From the NCBI GenBank assembly GCA_000998425.1, contig LCDG01000001.1, positions 74,558 to 110,415 of the forward strand: 35,858 nucleotides of DNA, given 5' to 3'. The notes under the pieces are model-generated. The model saw only the letters and a list, made by a program, of their open reading frames with translations, did no database searches and had not been told where the DNA came from. The position numbers and the translations under genes are program-made. Origin of the DNA: Candidatus Nomurabacteria bacterium GW2011_GWC2_42_20 (lineage in GTDB: Bacteria; Patescibacteriota; Minisyncoccia; Phycocordibacterales; UBA1550). Shown here in pieces: positions 13,509 through 21,860 of this stretch. The stretch's first letter is position 1. Each line of letters starts with the position of its first letter.

Positions 13509-14702
13509 ATGAAGAGAATTTACTTAGACAATGCAGCCGCGACGCCTATAGGAGCGAAATCCTTGAGCACGATGGTAGCAACTACAAAAAAGTTTCCTGG
13601 AAACCCTAGTGGGATTCATAAGGAGGGGAGAGATGCGCGCGCCTTCTTGGAGCGCTCGCGCGGGCAGGTTGCTGGAGTGTTGTTTGCTCGCCCAGATGAA
13701 ATTGTATTTACAAGTGGCGCGACAGAGGCCAACAACATGGCAGTAATTGGTGTGGTGCATTCTGCGCGCACGCGCGGTATCATGAATCCTCATGTTATTG
13801 TTTCGGCAATCGAGCACCCCTCGGTTCTTGAAGCCGCACTCTATCTCAAAAGTAGTGGGGTACGTGTGGATTATCTCCCTGTCGACAGTCGTGGGCTCGT
13901 TAATACAAAGGAAATTCGCAAGCTCATCACACCTGAGACCGTGCTTGTGTCGGTGATGTACGCGAACAATGAGATTGGAACGATTGAGCCCATTATTGAC
14001 ATCGCAAAAGAAGTCCGTCATGCGCGCAAAGTGAATGGGTCAGTGTATCCATACTTCCATACAGACGCAGCACAGGCAGGGAATTATTTAGATATGAACG
14101 TTCTTAAGCTCGGAGTAGACTTAATGACGCTTTCGTCTGGGAAAACATATGGCCCGCGTGGAATAGGCGCATTATTTGTAAAACGTATGGTGGAGATGTG
14201 TCCGCTTATGCACGGAGGTGGTCATGAAGGTAATCGTCGACCAGGAACAGAGCCAGTGGCGCTTGCAGTAGGATTTTCAGTTGCGTTAAAAGAATCGCAA
14301 AGCATAAGAGAAAAAGAATCAAGCCGATTACAGAAACTTCGTGACACACTCGCGACGAAAATTTTAAAGAAAGTTTCAGGTGCTTCTGTGAATGGAAGCT
14401 TAGAACATGGCTTGCCAAATATTCTTAATATTTCATTTGATGGAGTTGAAAGTGAGGCACTCGTGCTTTATCTTGACGCTGCTGGAATCGCAGTGTCTGG
14501 CAAAAGCGCTTGCCGTAGCTCAACTAGCGGGCCGTCTCATGTTATACTTGCTGTAGGAGAATCTGCAGATATGCAGGTTGGTTCAATCCGTTTTTCGCTC
14601 GGTAGTGACACAAAGAGTGAAGATATTGCGCGTGTAGCGAACGAAGTGTCTCGTATTGTGCCGTTACTTCGCGAAGCGCAAGCGCAGAGCGATCAGGTTT
14701 AA
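13509..14702 (+). CDS. Cysteine desulfurase (IscS/NifS family)
   Basis: 397 residues. It is a PLP enzyme that moves sulfur from cysteine to its active-site Cys for Fe-S cluster or tRNA thiolation use. Visible features: N-terminal IYLDNAAATP, FTSGATEANNMA, the IEHPS motif, NNEIGTIEPI, and HTDAAQAG. The PLP lysine is K212 in LSSGKTYGPRGIG. The catalytic Cys is C335 in SGKSACRSST, a short class-I-like loop. The usual His before the PLP Lys (S-x-H-K) is replaced by Gly. No IscU or SufE gene lies next to it; superoxide dismutase follows after 16 bases, suggesting a shared redox theme. Confidence 0.9.
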   Translation: MKRIYLDNAAATPIGAKSLSTMVATTKKFPGNPSGIHKEGRDARAFLERSRGQVAGVLFARPDEIVFTSGATEANNMAVIGVVHSARTRGIMNPHVIVSAIEHPSVLEAALYLKSSGVRVDYLPVDSRGLVNTKEIRKLITPETVLVSVMYANNEIGTIEPIIDIAKEVRHARKVNGSVYPYFHTDAAQAGNYLDMNVLKLGVDLMTLSSGKTYGPRGIGALFVKRMVEMCPLMHGGGHEGNRRPGTEPVALAVGFSVALKESQSIREKESSRLQKLRDTLATKILKKVSGASVNGSLEHGLPNILNISFDGVESEALVLYLDAAGIAVSGKSACRSSTSGPSHVILAVGESADMQVGSIRFSLGSDTKSEDIARVANEVSRIVPLLREAQAQSDQV

Positions 14703-14718
14703 CTTTAAATTAATTATT

Positions 14719-15291
14719 ATGTACGAAGCAAAAAATTTTGAACGACTACTGGGAACAGAAGGTTTTTCTGATGTAATTTTACGTAATCATTTTACCCTTT
14801 ACGAAGGGTATGTTTCTAATATAAATAAAATTTCCGATTTACTAAAGTCGATTGAATTAGGAACGCCAGCATACAATGAACTCAAGCGTCGCTTTGGGTG
14901 GGAGTGGAGTGGAATGCGTTTGCATGAATTATATTTTGGGAACATGGTTATAGGGGGAGGCACAATTGACAATAAGTCGCAATTCGTAAAAAGGATTGTA
15001 GAAGACTTTGGATCTTTTGAGAAATGGGAAAAAGATTTTAAGGCAACCGGCGCGATGCGCGGAATCGGCTGGGTGGTACTGGCGCAGGATCTCGAAAATG
15101 GCCAGCTTTTTAATACGTGGGTAAATGAACATGATGGAGGACATTTAGCAGGAGCTAAAATCATTTTAGTGATGGATGTATTTGAGCACGCGTTTGTACT
15201 AGACTATGGTATTAAACGTGCAGATTATATTTCGTCGTTTTGGAATATCATTGATTGGAATGTGGTAGAGGATCGATTTGCTGGTAACTAG
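14719..15291 (+). CDS. Fe/Mn superoxide dismutase, atypical subgroup
   Basis: 190 residues from ATG 14719 (MYEAKNFERL). It converts superoxide to peroxide and oxygen. The likely metal ligands are H24 (RNHFTLYEGYV), H69 (MRLHELYFGN), D153 and H157 (MDVFEHAFVLDY). The N-terminus lacks the usual FxLPxLPY start and instead reads MYEAKNFERLLGTEGFSD. The second metal-binding segment, RLHELYF, also differs from the usual N-H-x-F. It may be an iron-type branch. It is soluble and lies close behind the cysteine desulfurase gene. Confidence 0.85.
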   Translation: MYEAKNFERLLGTEGFSDVILRNHFTLYEGYVSNINKISDLLKSIELGTPAYNELKRRFGWEWSGMRLHELYFGNMVIGGGTIDNKSQFVKRIVEDFGSFEKWEKDFKATGAMRGIGWVVLAQDLENGQLFNTWVNEHDGGHLAGAKIILVMDVFEHAFVLDYGIKRADYISSFWNIIDWNVVEDRFAGN

Positions 15292-15306
15292 CGACTACTG
15301 TATGAT
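15278..15306 (+). promoter_or_regulatory. Promoter of the pseudoprotease gene
   Basis: TTGCTG (15278-15283), 17 bases, TATGAT (15301-15306). ATG 15315 lies 8 bases further, predicting a leader of one or two bases at most. The -35 overlaps the end of the superoxide dismutase gene. Confidence 0.5.
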
Positions 15307-15314
15307 GTAGAAAT

Positions 15315-16148
15315 ATGGAGCACCTCACAAAAGCACAAATTGTACTTCTCGCACTCTTCACCAGTTTTGTAGCATCAATGGCAACTGGTATCGTTGTGGT
15401 TACGCTTATGGGGCAAGCCCCAGATCCTGTCACACAGTCAATAACCAATGTCGTTGAGCGTACTATTGAAAAAATAACTCCAACAATTGTTGAAAAACCA
15501 GGAAAGACTGTCGTTGTTAAAGATGAAGATCTAATGGTATCAGCGATTGAGAAAAATTTGAAAAGCGTAGTTTCGTTTAGGGTGGTTGGTCAGGATGGTG
15601 ACCTGCGCCTAGCAGGAGTTGGTACTATAGTGTCTGCTGATGGACTTGTGGTAACAGCAAAAGGTAATTTTGGTGTTGGTGTGCTAACTACAACTATAAA
15701 TGGTATTCAATACGCATTGCAGGTGCTGTCGGATGAAAGAAACAATACACTTGGTTTAGGTCGCCTTACTCCTGTTTCTGCAACAAGCACACCGGTATTT
15801 ACCTCTGTTACACTTGGTAATCCTGATATTTTGAAACTTGGACAAACAGCTATTGTTATAGGCGGTCGTGATGGCAAAACAATCTCAACTGGCCTTGTTG
15901 CAAGTATCGACACGAGGACTGTTGTCGATAAAGATACAAAAGTTGAAACAACAGTTTTAGACAACATAGGTGTTTCTATGAGATTTGCAGGATCATCAAA
16001 CGGAGCCCCAATTATTACACTAAGTGGCGACGTTGTTGGGTTTTTGAACATTGATGAAAATACTGGATCTCAAATAGGAGTCTCAGCAACAGAAGCTAAG
16101 AAAATTATTGATGAGGCTAAGAAGTCAGAAGTCACGAATAAAATATAG
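15315..16148 (+). CDS. Membrane-anchored trypsin-fold pseudoprotease (DegP/HtrA-like)
   Basis: 277 residues. An N-terminal transmembrane anchor (about 10-33) is followed by a linker and then a trypsin/DegP-like double barrel. The barrel shows the expected landmarks but not the catalytic residues. GVGTIVSADGLVVTAKGNF stands where HtrA has TNxHV (His lost). ERNNTLGLGRL stands where HtrA has SDIALI (Asp lost). GSSNGAPI stands where HtrA has GNSGGP (Ser lost). The VTLGNPDILKLGQTAIVIGG and TGLVASID segments are well preserved. No PDZ domain follows. It is probably a binding or scaffold protein outside the membrane, not a protease. Confidence 0.75.
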   Translation: MEHLTKAQIVLLALFTSFVASMATGIVVVTLMGQAPDPVTQSITNVVERTIEKITPTIVEKPGKTVVVKDEDLMVSAIEKNLKSVVSFRVVGQDGDLRLAGVGTIVSADGLVVTAKGNFGVGVLTTTINGIQYALQVLSDERNNTLGLGRLTPVSATSTPVFTSVTLGNPDILKLGQTAIVIGGRDGKTISTGLVASIDTRTVVDKDTKVETTVLDNIGVSMRFAGSSNGAPIITLSGDVVGFLNIDENTGSQIGVSATEAKKIIDEAKKSEVTNKI

Positions 16149-16176
16149 CTAGAAACCAAATAGTATAATACATATT

Positions 16177-16205
16177 TGACAACATAGAACCACTATTGTA
16201 CATTA
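16177..16205 (+). promoter_or_regulatory. Sigma70-type promoter of clpC
   Basis: TTGACA (16177-16182), 17-base spacer, TACATT (16200-16205), about 25 bases before ATG 16231. A second TATAAT at 16165-16170 could serve another start. No CIRCE or HrcA operator is visible. Confidence 0.6.
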
Positions 16206-16230
16206 CGCTTAATATTCATTTAAAATATTT

Positions 16231-18921
16231 ATGATGCCTCCATTCAATAATTTCACAACCAAAGCACGCGATATTATTCGTCGCGCGCATGAGCTTGCGG
16301 TAGAGCGAGGGCAAAACCATGTGAGCCCTATGCATCTTTTGACATCATTAGTGCTAGACGAGGAAAGCATAGTTGTGTCTATTCTTGATAGGCTTGATGT
16401 GGATTCCATGGCTTTTGCAGAGGCTATTCTCGATCTAATAGAGCCTACGACAGCACAAAATGTTGCTTCTGCGTCATATCAGCTCTATCTCACCCCAGAG
16501 TTGGGGCAGGTGCTTGGAGAGATTGCGCCACGTATCGCAGAAGGTATGAAGGATGAGCAAATTTCATGCGAACATTTATTTCTGGCACTTTTTGATGTAG
16601 ACGGACAAGCACGTGAATTTTTGTCTCGCTACAATATTGACCGCGAGAGCGTAGCGCGTGTTCTTGAAGAATTTCGCACGCAAAATATAAACGACAGTAC
16701 GCCATCTAAAAAAATGAAGTCTGTTTATAAATACACACGCAACCTTACCGCTCTTGCAGCACAGGACAAGCTTGACCCTGTTATTGGTCGTGACAATGAA
16801 GTCGGTCGTATTATCCAGATTCTTTCTCGTCGTACAAAAAACAACCCAATCCTTATTGGAGAGGCTGGCGTTGGCAAAACAGCAGTAGTCGAGGGGCTCG
16901 CCATTCGTATGGCAAAAGGTGATGTACCGGAGTCTCTAAAAGACAAAGAGCTAGTTTCTCTTGACCTAGGGCAACTTATCGCTGGCACAAAATACCGTGG
17001 TGAATTTGAAGATCGCTTGAAGAAAATAATGAAAGAGATTGAGCGCTCAGAAGGGAAAATCATACTCTTCATTGATGAGATACACACGATCGTCGGTGCT
17101 GGGGCAGCAGAAGGTTCAATGGATGCTTCAAATATGCTAAAGCCTGCACTTGCGCGCGGAGAACTTCGTGCCATAGGCGCTACAACGCTTCGCGAGTACC
17201 AGAAGCATATTGAAAAGGATCCTGCCCTCACGCGTCGTTTTCAGCCTGTACATGTAAATGAACCATCAACAGAAGACGCCATTGCTATTTTACGCGGACT
17301 TAAGGAAAAATATGAGCTATTTCATGGTGTGCATATTACTGATGATGCAATTATTGCAGCAGTGAATCTTTCTAGTCGTTATATTACAGACCGCTTTTTG
17401 CCAGACAAGGCAGTAGACCTCATTGACGAAGCCGCATCCTCCCTACGTATTTCTCTCGAAAATAAACCACCAGTTCTAGAAGAGGCAGACCGTCGTATTA
17501 TGCGACTTGAGATTGAAAAAGAAGCGCTTAAGAAGGAGGCAGGACTGGAAGGTGATGCAGGTAAAAATGCAAAAGCGCGCACCAAAAAGATTGATAAAGA
17601 AATTGGAGATCTTCGGGAGAAAACTCGCGAGATAGAGCTTAAGTGGAAGAATGAAAAAGAGCTCGTTGTGGATATTCGCTCCATTAAAAAATCTCTTGAA
17701 ACAGCGCGCCTTGAGGCAGAGACCGCAGAAATGAAGGCAGACCTAGCGCTTGCTGCAGAAATTCGCTACGGTCGCATTCCAGGTTTTGAAAAAGATCTTG
17801 CCACAAAAGTTGCGCGTCTGAAAAAACTTCAATCATCTCGTCGTATCTTGAAAGAGGAAGTTGTTGAGCAGGATATTGCGGAAGTTGTCGCAAGGTGGAC
17901 AGGAATCCCTGTTACAAAAATGCTTGAGGAGGAAGCTGGCAAGCTTGCTCACATAGAGGGAGAGTTAGAGAAGCGTGTGGTTGGGCAAAGGGATGCAATC
18001 CAAAAAGTTTCAGATGCTATTAAGCGTTCTCGCGCTGGAATTTCGGACCCAAATCGTCCAATAGGGTCGTTTCTTTTCCTTGGACCAACTGGAGTTGGCA
18101 AGACGGAACTTTCGAAGGCTCTCGCACAGTTTATGTTCAACGATGATAAGGCGCTTGTTCGAGTAGATATGTCAGAATACATGGAGAAGCATTCAGTCTC
18201 AAAGCTTATCGGCTCTCCCCCAGGATATGTTGGACACGAAGAAAGTGGCAACCTTACAGAGACCGTTCGTCACCGACCATACTCCGTACTCCTTTTTGAT
18301 GAGATCGAAAAAGCTCACCCAGAAGTATTTAACATCCTTCTTCAGGTTCTTGATAACGGTCATCTTACTGACTCTAAGGGGCGTGTTGTAAACTTCAAAA
18401 ACACGGTCATTATCCTGACCTCTAATATTGGTTCAGAGTATATCGATAAAATGCAGTCGATTGGTTTTGGTACACACGCAAGCGACAAGGCTGATTATTC
18501 TGATGCGAAGGATCGTGTAATGGGATCACTTAAGGATTTCTTCCGCCCAGAGTTTTTGAACCGCCTTGATGAAATTGTCATTTTTGATATTTTGTCGCCA
18601 GAAGTTATTCAGAGTATTGTTGGATTGCAAGTTGATATCATAAAGAAACGTCTTGCGGAAAAGGAGATTGTTCTAAATGTTACACCAGAAGTTCTGACAT
18701 ACCTTGCAGATAAAGGGTATGATTCGCATTATGGGGCTCGTCCGCTCAAACGCTTGATACAGAGCAAGATTTTGACACCAGTAGCAAGCTTGATGATTTC
18801 GTCAGGTGTCCTAAAAGGTGGTCGTGTTCAAGTGTCAGTAGAGAAGGGCGAGATTTCTATACGTGTTGAAAAGAAGCAAGTAACAACAAAACCACGCACC
18901 AGATCAAAAGTTGGAGCCTAG
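16231..18921 (+). CDS. clpC: ClpC-type AAA+ unfoldase
   Basis: 896 residues; ATG ATG at the start leaves two possible first codons. N-terminal Clp repeats (about 5-145) are followed by AAA-1 with Walker A GEAGVGKT (about 210-217) and Walker [12 protein letters not shown] charged coiled-coil middle domain spans about 410-545. AAA-2 has Walker A GPTGVGKT (about 617-624), Walker [11 protein letters not shown] and sensor region NRLDEI. A tripeptide IGF (about 743-745, in MQSIGFGTH) fits the ClpP-binding loop, so it likely feeds ClpP, which is not in this window. It unfolds proteins with ATP in the cytoplasm. It is transcribed alone. Confidence 0.93.
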   Translation: MMPPFNNFTTKARDIIRRAHELAVERGQNHVSPMHLLTSLVLDEESIVVSILDRLDVDSMAFAEAILDLIEPTTAQNVASASYQLYLTPELGQVLGEIAPRIAEGMKDEQISCEHLFLALFDVDGQAREFLSRYNIDRESVARVLEEFRTQNINDSTPSKKMKSVYKYTRNLTALAAQDKLDPVIGRDNEVGRIIQILSRRTKNNPILIGEAGVGKTAVVEGLAIRMAKGDVPESLKDKELVSLDLGQLIAGTKYRGEFEDRLKKIMKEIERSEGKIILFIDEIHTIVGAGAAEGSMDASNMLKPALARGELRAIGATTLREYQKHIEKDPALTRRFQPVHVNEPSTEDAIAILRGLKEKYELFHGVHITDDAIIAAVNLSSRYITDRFLPDKAVDLIDEAASSLRISLENKPPVLEEADRRIMRLEIEKEALKKEAGLEGDAGKNAKARTKKIDKEIGDLREKTREIELKWKNEKELVVDIRSIKKSLETARLEAETAEMKADLALAAEIRYGRIPGFEKDLATKVARLKKLQSSRRILKEEVVEQDIAEVVARWTGIPVTKMLEEEAGKLAHIEGELEKRVVGQRDAIQKVSDAIKRSRAGISDPNRPIGSFLFLGPTGVGKTELSKALAQFMFNDDKALVRVDMSEYMEKHSVSKLIGSPPGYVGHEESGNLTETVRHRPYSVLLFDEIEKAHPEVFNILLQVLDNGHLTDSKGRVVNFKNTVIILTSNIGSEYIDKMQSIGFGTHASDKADYSDAKDRVMGSLKDFFRPEFLNRLDEIVIFDILSPEVIQSIVGLQVDIIKKRLAEKEIVLNVTPEVLTYLADKGYDSHYGARPLKRLIQSKILTPVASLMISSGVLKGGRVQVSVEKGEISIRVEKKQVTTKPRTRSKVGA

Positions 18922-18957
18922 AGTGAGGTTGATGTGAGATAAAAAAAGTGATAGAGT

Positions 18958-18988
18958 GAGCAAGCGCCTTTAAAAGGTGTGTTTGCTC
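18958..18988 (+). terminator. Hairpin between clpC and tRNA-Tyr
   Basis: gagcaa (18958-18963) pairs with ttgctc (18983-18988); inside, ccttt-taaaagg forms a second stem. It may end the clpC transcript or belong to the tRNA-Tyr leader, since the tRNA begins 4 bases later. Confidence 0.4.
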
Positions 18989-18992
18989 AAAT

Positions 18993-19075
18993 GCGTCGGT
19001 GGTGGAGTGGTCAATCACAACAGACTGTAAATCTGTCGGCTTCGGCCTTCGAAGGTTCGAATCCTTCCCGGCGCA
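18993..19075 (+). tRNA. trnY: tRNA-Tyr(GTA)
   Basis: Acceptor gcgtcgg/ccggcgc with one wobble, anticodon stem-loop cagactGTAaatctg, long variable arm, T-arm ending ttcgaatcc, discriminator A, no encoded CCA. Minus-strand frames across it (19093 to 18857 and similar) are artefacts. Confidence 0.95.
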
Positions 19076-19122
19076 CAAAATAAATGAACCCATTCCGGAA
19101 AGGGCTGGGTGATTTTATTTTG
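19076..19122 (+). terminator. AT-flanked terminator after tRNA-Tyr
   Basis: caaaataaa...accca pairs with tgggt...tttattttg, starting at the base after the discriminator. Confidence 0.7.
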
Positions 19123-19130
19123 TATCTGAC

Positions 19131-19224
19131 GGAAGGGATTCGAACCGCCGGCCGCAGTCCACGAAGAGGGGACGTAGGTTTCGAGCGCACCAGCGCGAGG
19201 GGCGAATCCTTCCCGGCGCACAAA
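19131..19224 (+). repeat. tRNA-tail element 4 (arms match tRNA-Tyr, different core)
   Basis: The left arm, 19131-19146, is an inverted copy of the tRNA-Tyr T-arm with one extra G. The right arm, 19203-19224, is an exact 22-base direct copy of 19058-19079 (tRNA-Tyr 3' end plus four trailer bases). The interior of about 55 bases is GC-rich and unrelated to elements 1-3, but also offers two hairpins (gtcc...ggac and gcgc-acca-gcgc). It is followed by a second AT-flanked terminator. Confidence 0.75.
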
Positions 19225-19228
19225 CCAC

Positions 19229-19265
19229 AAACAAAGAAAGCACCCTTTTTGGGTGTTTTTTGTTT
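19229..19265 (+). terminator. Second AT-flanked terminator after element 4
   Basis: aaacaaagaaagcaccc pairs with gggtgttttttgttt around a T5 loop. The 150 or so bases after it up to the HDOD-like gene show no coding signal. Confidence 0.75.
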
Positions 19266-19417
19266 TTCGAGGCTGGATTTGAGCCTTGGTGATTAGAAAA
19301 TCATGATGTGAGGCAAAATGGTAGCCATGCAAAAAATGTTTGACAAAATATTCTCATCGTGTGATGCTATAAAGAGTAGTACTTTCACAGGTTAAAACAA
19401 CACATTGGGAGAATATA

Positions 19418-20062
19418 ATGGAAGAAGAAAAGGTATACGTGACACAGGGGTTTATTGAAAAATTTGCTACCTTGTTTGCAGATGACAATTCGTCGTTTGG
19501 AGACATTGCGAAGCTTTTAGTTTTTCAACCTCGCCTTGTTGTTCGGCTCTTGCATGTAGCAAATCATATGTGTACATGCCACGGTTCATTCAAAAGGCCT
19601 ACGACTGTTCAGGGTATCATAAATATCCTTGGATTCGGTAGGGTGGAGGATGAAATCAATCTTATTGAATATGCGCCACTGCATGAGGAGCGCAAGGTAT
19701 TAAATCAGGCAATAAGTTGCTATGTCCTAGCATCGGTGTATGCATCTATCGCTGAGCAGGTGTTTGGGAAGAAAAAAGCGCCAGAGCATTTTTTAGCTGG
19801 TCTTATTGCCCCTCTCGTAGAGGAGGACAACTCAATACTTTACGAATGTAACGACGAACTGAAGGGCTATTTTAACCCTAACTATGCGCATGGAATGCAA
19901 ATTGAAGGGTTGTCAACTATTGCGCACGTAAAAGAGCTCACTAAAGGTTTTGAAAAAGGAATCAATTCATTTGATACAGGACATCTTTACACTACTTGGG
20001 ATGAAGCGAGAAGGAACGCTCGCGCAACACTTATTGTGTATTCTGGTGGCTATGCGGAATAG
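19418..20062 (+). CDS. Stand-alone HDOD-like domain protein
   Basis: 214 residues with a GGGAG Shine-Dalgarno ahead of ATG 19418. It is all-helical in appearance. Residues about 25-75 (DIAKLLVFQPRLVVRLLHVAN, then PTTVQGIINILGFGRVEDEI) follow the HDOD pattern of a DPxLxxRLLxxANS helix and an AIxxLG helix. HDOD proteins are usually signalling outputs without confirmed enzymatic activity. The later part (HFLAGLIAPLVEE) continues like an HD-related helical bundle but lacks a clear HD pair. No receiver or GGDEF partner is near. A well-formed terminator follows. The family call is tentative; otherwise it is hypothetical. Confidence 0.5.
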   Translation: MEEEKVYVTQGFIEKFATLFADDNSSFGDIAKLLVFQPRLVVRLLHVANHMCTCHGSFKRPTTVQGIINILGFGRVEDEINLIEYAPLHEERKVLNQAISCYVLASVYASIAEQVFGKKKAPEHFLAGLIAPLVEEDNSILYECNDELKGYFNPNYAHGMQIEGLSTIAHVKELTKGFEKGINSFDTGHLYTTWDEARRNARATLIVYSGGYAE

Positions 20063-20084
20063 CCAGTGAAAATGAAATAACTTA

Positions 20085-20113
20085 AGACGGGTGATAATTC
20101 ACCCGTCTTTTTC
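20085..20113 (+). terminator. Rho-independent terminator
   Basis: agacgggtga-taat-tcacccgtct followed by TTTTCTTTATT, 23 bases after the HDOD-like gene. Confidence 0.9.
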
Positions 20114-20166
20114 TTTATTGACCGATTCTTGCCTTTTCTGACAGGGTGTAGTAGGATAGGGAAACT

Positions 20167-20325
20167 ATGTCACAGGATCAACTTATCAAACTCGCCTGCA
20201 AGAAATGCAAGCGCGTAAACTATTGGACTCGCAAGAACAAAAAGCTTGTTGAGCGTAAGATTGAGCTCGATAAATTCTGCAATTCCTGCCGAGCTCATAC
20301 ATCTCACAAGGAAGCAAAAAAATAA
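20167..20325 (+). CDS. rpmG: 50S ribosomal protein L33
   Basis: 52 residues (MSQDQLIKLACKKCKRVNYW...). It is a zinc-ribbon form of L33 with CxxC at residues 11-14 and a second CxxC (FCNSCRAH) at 38-41, plus the family's YWTRKNKK centre. It is part of the large subunit near the E site. The four Cys mark it as the zinc-binding (C+) version. It stands alone between two terminators. Confidence 0.9.
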   Translation: MSQDQLIKLACKKCKRVNYWTRKNKKLVERKIELDKFCNSCRAHTSHKEAKK

Positions 20326-20342
20326 AAACCGCGTTTTCAGTA

Positions 20343-20364
20343 AAAAGCCCTCATCGGGGCTTTT
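20343..20364 (+). terminator. Rho-independent terminator of rpmG
   Basis: aaaagccc-tcatcg-gggctttt followed by GTTTTA. It directly abuts the upstream region of alr. Confidence 0.8.
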
Positions 20365-20388
20365 GTTTTATATGATATGCTAAATGGT

Positions 20389-21498
20389 ATGAAAGCAGAG
20401 CACAAAGGGCTACGAACATGGATTGAAATTGACACGAAGGCAGTCCGTGCCAACTATCGGACTTTCAGAAAGATTATACCCAAAAAAGTCAGCATGCTTG
20501 GTGTTGTGAAGTCCAATGCGTATGGTCACTCCATTGTTGAGTATTCGCGCGAGCTAGAAAAACTTGGAATTGATATGTTGGCTGTTGATTCGCTTGTGGA
20601 GGCGCTAGTAATCAGAAATAGCGGAATCAAGACACCAGTGCTCGTTCTTGGGTACACTTTGCCAGAAATGTTTACAAAAGCACTCCGCAAAAATATTCAC
20701 CTTACTATTTCAAGCATTGACGGTCTAAAAACTTTTTTAAAAACTCCATTAGCAAATATAATCCCTATTCACCTCAAGGTAGACACAGGAATGCATAGGC
20801 AAGGATTCCTTCTGTCAGAGCTCAAAAAAGTTTTAAAAATTATTGCTGCAGAAAAAATAAATGTTGCCGGCTTGTATACACATTTTGCATCTGCAAAAGA
20901 CCCAAACGAACGTGTGTTTACAAAAGGACAGATCGCGGAATTTGAAACATGGCGCTCAGCGCTATGTTTAGCTGGGTTTACGCCAATGGCGCACGCTAGT
21001 GCGACTGGGGGGAGTTTGTATTTTAACGAGGCGCACTACGATATGGTTCGCATTGGCGCCGGACTCTATGGGTTTTGGCCATATGGTAAGAATTTTTTTA
21101 CCAAGCCTGTACTCTCATGGAAAACAATTGTTTCCGAAATAAAAGGAATACCAGATGGTGCCTGTGTTGGCTATGACTTTACTTACAAGGCTAAAAAAGC
21201 CACACGAATTGCAGTTTGTCCTATTGGTTACTGGCACGGATATCCGCGAGTACTCTCAAATAATTCTGAGGTGCTCGTGCGAGGAAAGCGAGCAAAGGTT
21301 TTAGGTCGCGTGTCAATGGATATGATTGTCATTGATATTACAAATATTCCACATGTGAAAATTGGGGACGAGGTTGTACTAATAGGACAATCTGGGAAGG
21401 AAGAAATTAGCGCTAATGAAATCGCTGAGAGAGCAGATACCTCTGCCTACGAAATACTCACATGCCTAAATCCGCTAATGAAGCGCATATATAAATAA
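20389..21498 (+). CDS. alr: Alanine racemase
   Basis: 369 residues from ATG 20389 (MKAEHKGLRTW); an upstream ATG at 20377 adds four residues. It is a PLP enzyme making D-Ala for peptidoglycan. The PLP lysine is K41 in VVKSNAYGHS. The second catalytic base is Tyr262 in VGYDFTYKAK. KVDTGMHRQGF and GYWHGYPR are typical barrel and C-domain motifs. It acts with the D-Ala-D-Ala ligase encoded 1.5 kb downstream, so the cell keeps its own D-Ala route. Confidence 0.93.
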   Translation: MKAEHKGLRTWIEIDTKAVRANYRTFRKIIPKKVSMLGVVKSNAYGHSIVEYSRELEKLGIDMLAVDSLVEALVIRNSGIKTPVLVLGYTLPEMFTKALRKNIHLTISSIDGLKTFLKTPLANIIPIHLKVDTGMHRQGFLLSELKKVLKIIAAEKINVAGLYTHFASAKDPNERVFTKGQIAEFETWRSALCLAGFTPMAHASATGGSLYFNEAHYDMVRIGAGLYGFWPYGKNFFTKPVLSWKTIVSEIKGIPDGACVGYDFTYKAKKATRIAVCPIGYWHGYPRVLSNNSEVLVRGKRAKVLGRVSMDMIVIDITNIPHVKIGDEVVLIGQSGKEEISANEIAERADTSAYEILTCLNPLMKRIYK

Positions 21499-21518
21499 TT
21501 CCATTTTTGCGAGGCTTT

Positions 21519-21527
21519 TGGTATACT
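21519..21527 (+). promoter_or_regulatory. Extended -10 promoter of tRNA-Trp
   Basis: TGGTATACT (TG-n plus TATACT), 24 bases before the tRNA. The -35 is weak. Confidence 0.5.
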
Positions 21528-21551
21528 CCGATTTGTAAGATAGAAACAAAA

Positions 21552-21622
21552 GGGCCTATAGTTCAGTGGTAGAATATCGCACTCCAAACGCGCAGACCGA
21601 GGTTCGAGTCCTCGTGGGCCCG
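21552..21622 (+). tRNA. trnW: tRNA-Trp(CCA)
   Basis: Acceptor gggccta/tgggccc, anticodon loop ctCCAaa, T-arm gaggttcgagtcctc, discriminator G as usual for tRNA-Trp. No CCA tail is encoded. The anticodon stem is weak: cgc/gcg in the middle, with an A/C apposition next to the loop and T/C at the outer end. Confidence 0.9.
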
Positions 21623-21626
21623 CAGT

Positions 21627-21662
21627 AACAAAGCCCAGATACGAATGTATCTGGGCTTTGTT
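21627..21662 (+). terminator. Terminator after tRNA-Trp
   Basis: A perfect 16-bp inverted repeat: aacaaagcccagatac, loop gaat, gtatctgggctttgtt. Confidence 0.85.
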
Positions 21663-21672
21663 GTTACTGCGT

Positions 21673-21853
21673 GGCCCACGAGGACTCGAAGACCGCAGGC
21701 GGGGCACCCAGTGTAATCGCTGGGTCGCCGAGGTGGGTCCGCGAGTACTTATGAGTGAAACGAATTAGTAACTCGGGGACGCGTCCTCGTTTCTTGTCAC
21801 CCAAACACGATAGTGCTTGGGTCTTGTTGTCATTGCGAGACACACGAGGACTC
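21673..21853 (+). repeat. tRNA-tail element 5 (arms match tRNA-Trp), partly doubled
   Basis: The left arm, 21673-21690 (ggcccacgaggactcgaa), is an exact inverted copy of the tRNA-Trp T-arm and acceptor strand. The interior holds two hairpins: acccag/ctgggt (21706-21725) and cgagtact/agtaactcg (about 21742-21776). A short direct copy gtcctcgt (21783-21790) closes the unit. A second, terminator-like hairpin (21799-21822) follows, then a degenerate repeat of the flank and left arm (ttgttgtcattgcgaga, cacgaggactc to 21853). The structure thus starts over and is cut off at the miaA stop. Confidence 0.65.
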
Positions 21854-21860
21854 CGCCACA

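Noticed and set aside
18857-19332. Minus-strand open frames over the tRNA-Tyr region
   Set aside because: Typical spurious proteins from antisense tRNA and repeat DNA.
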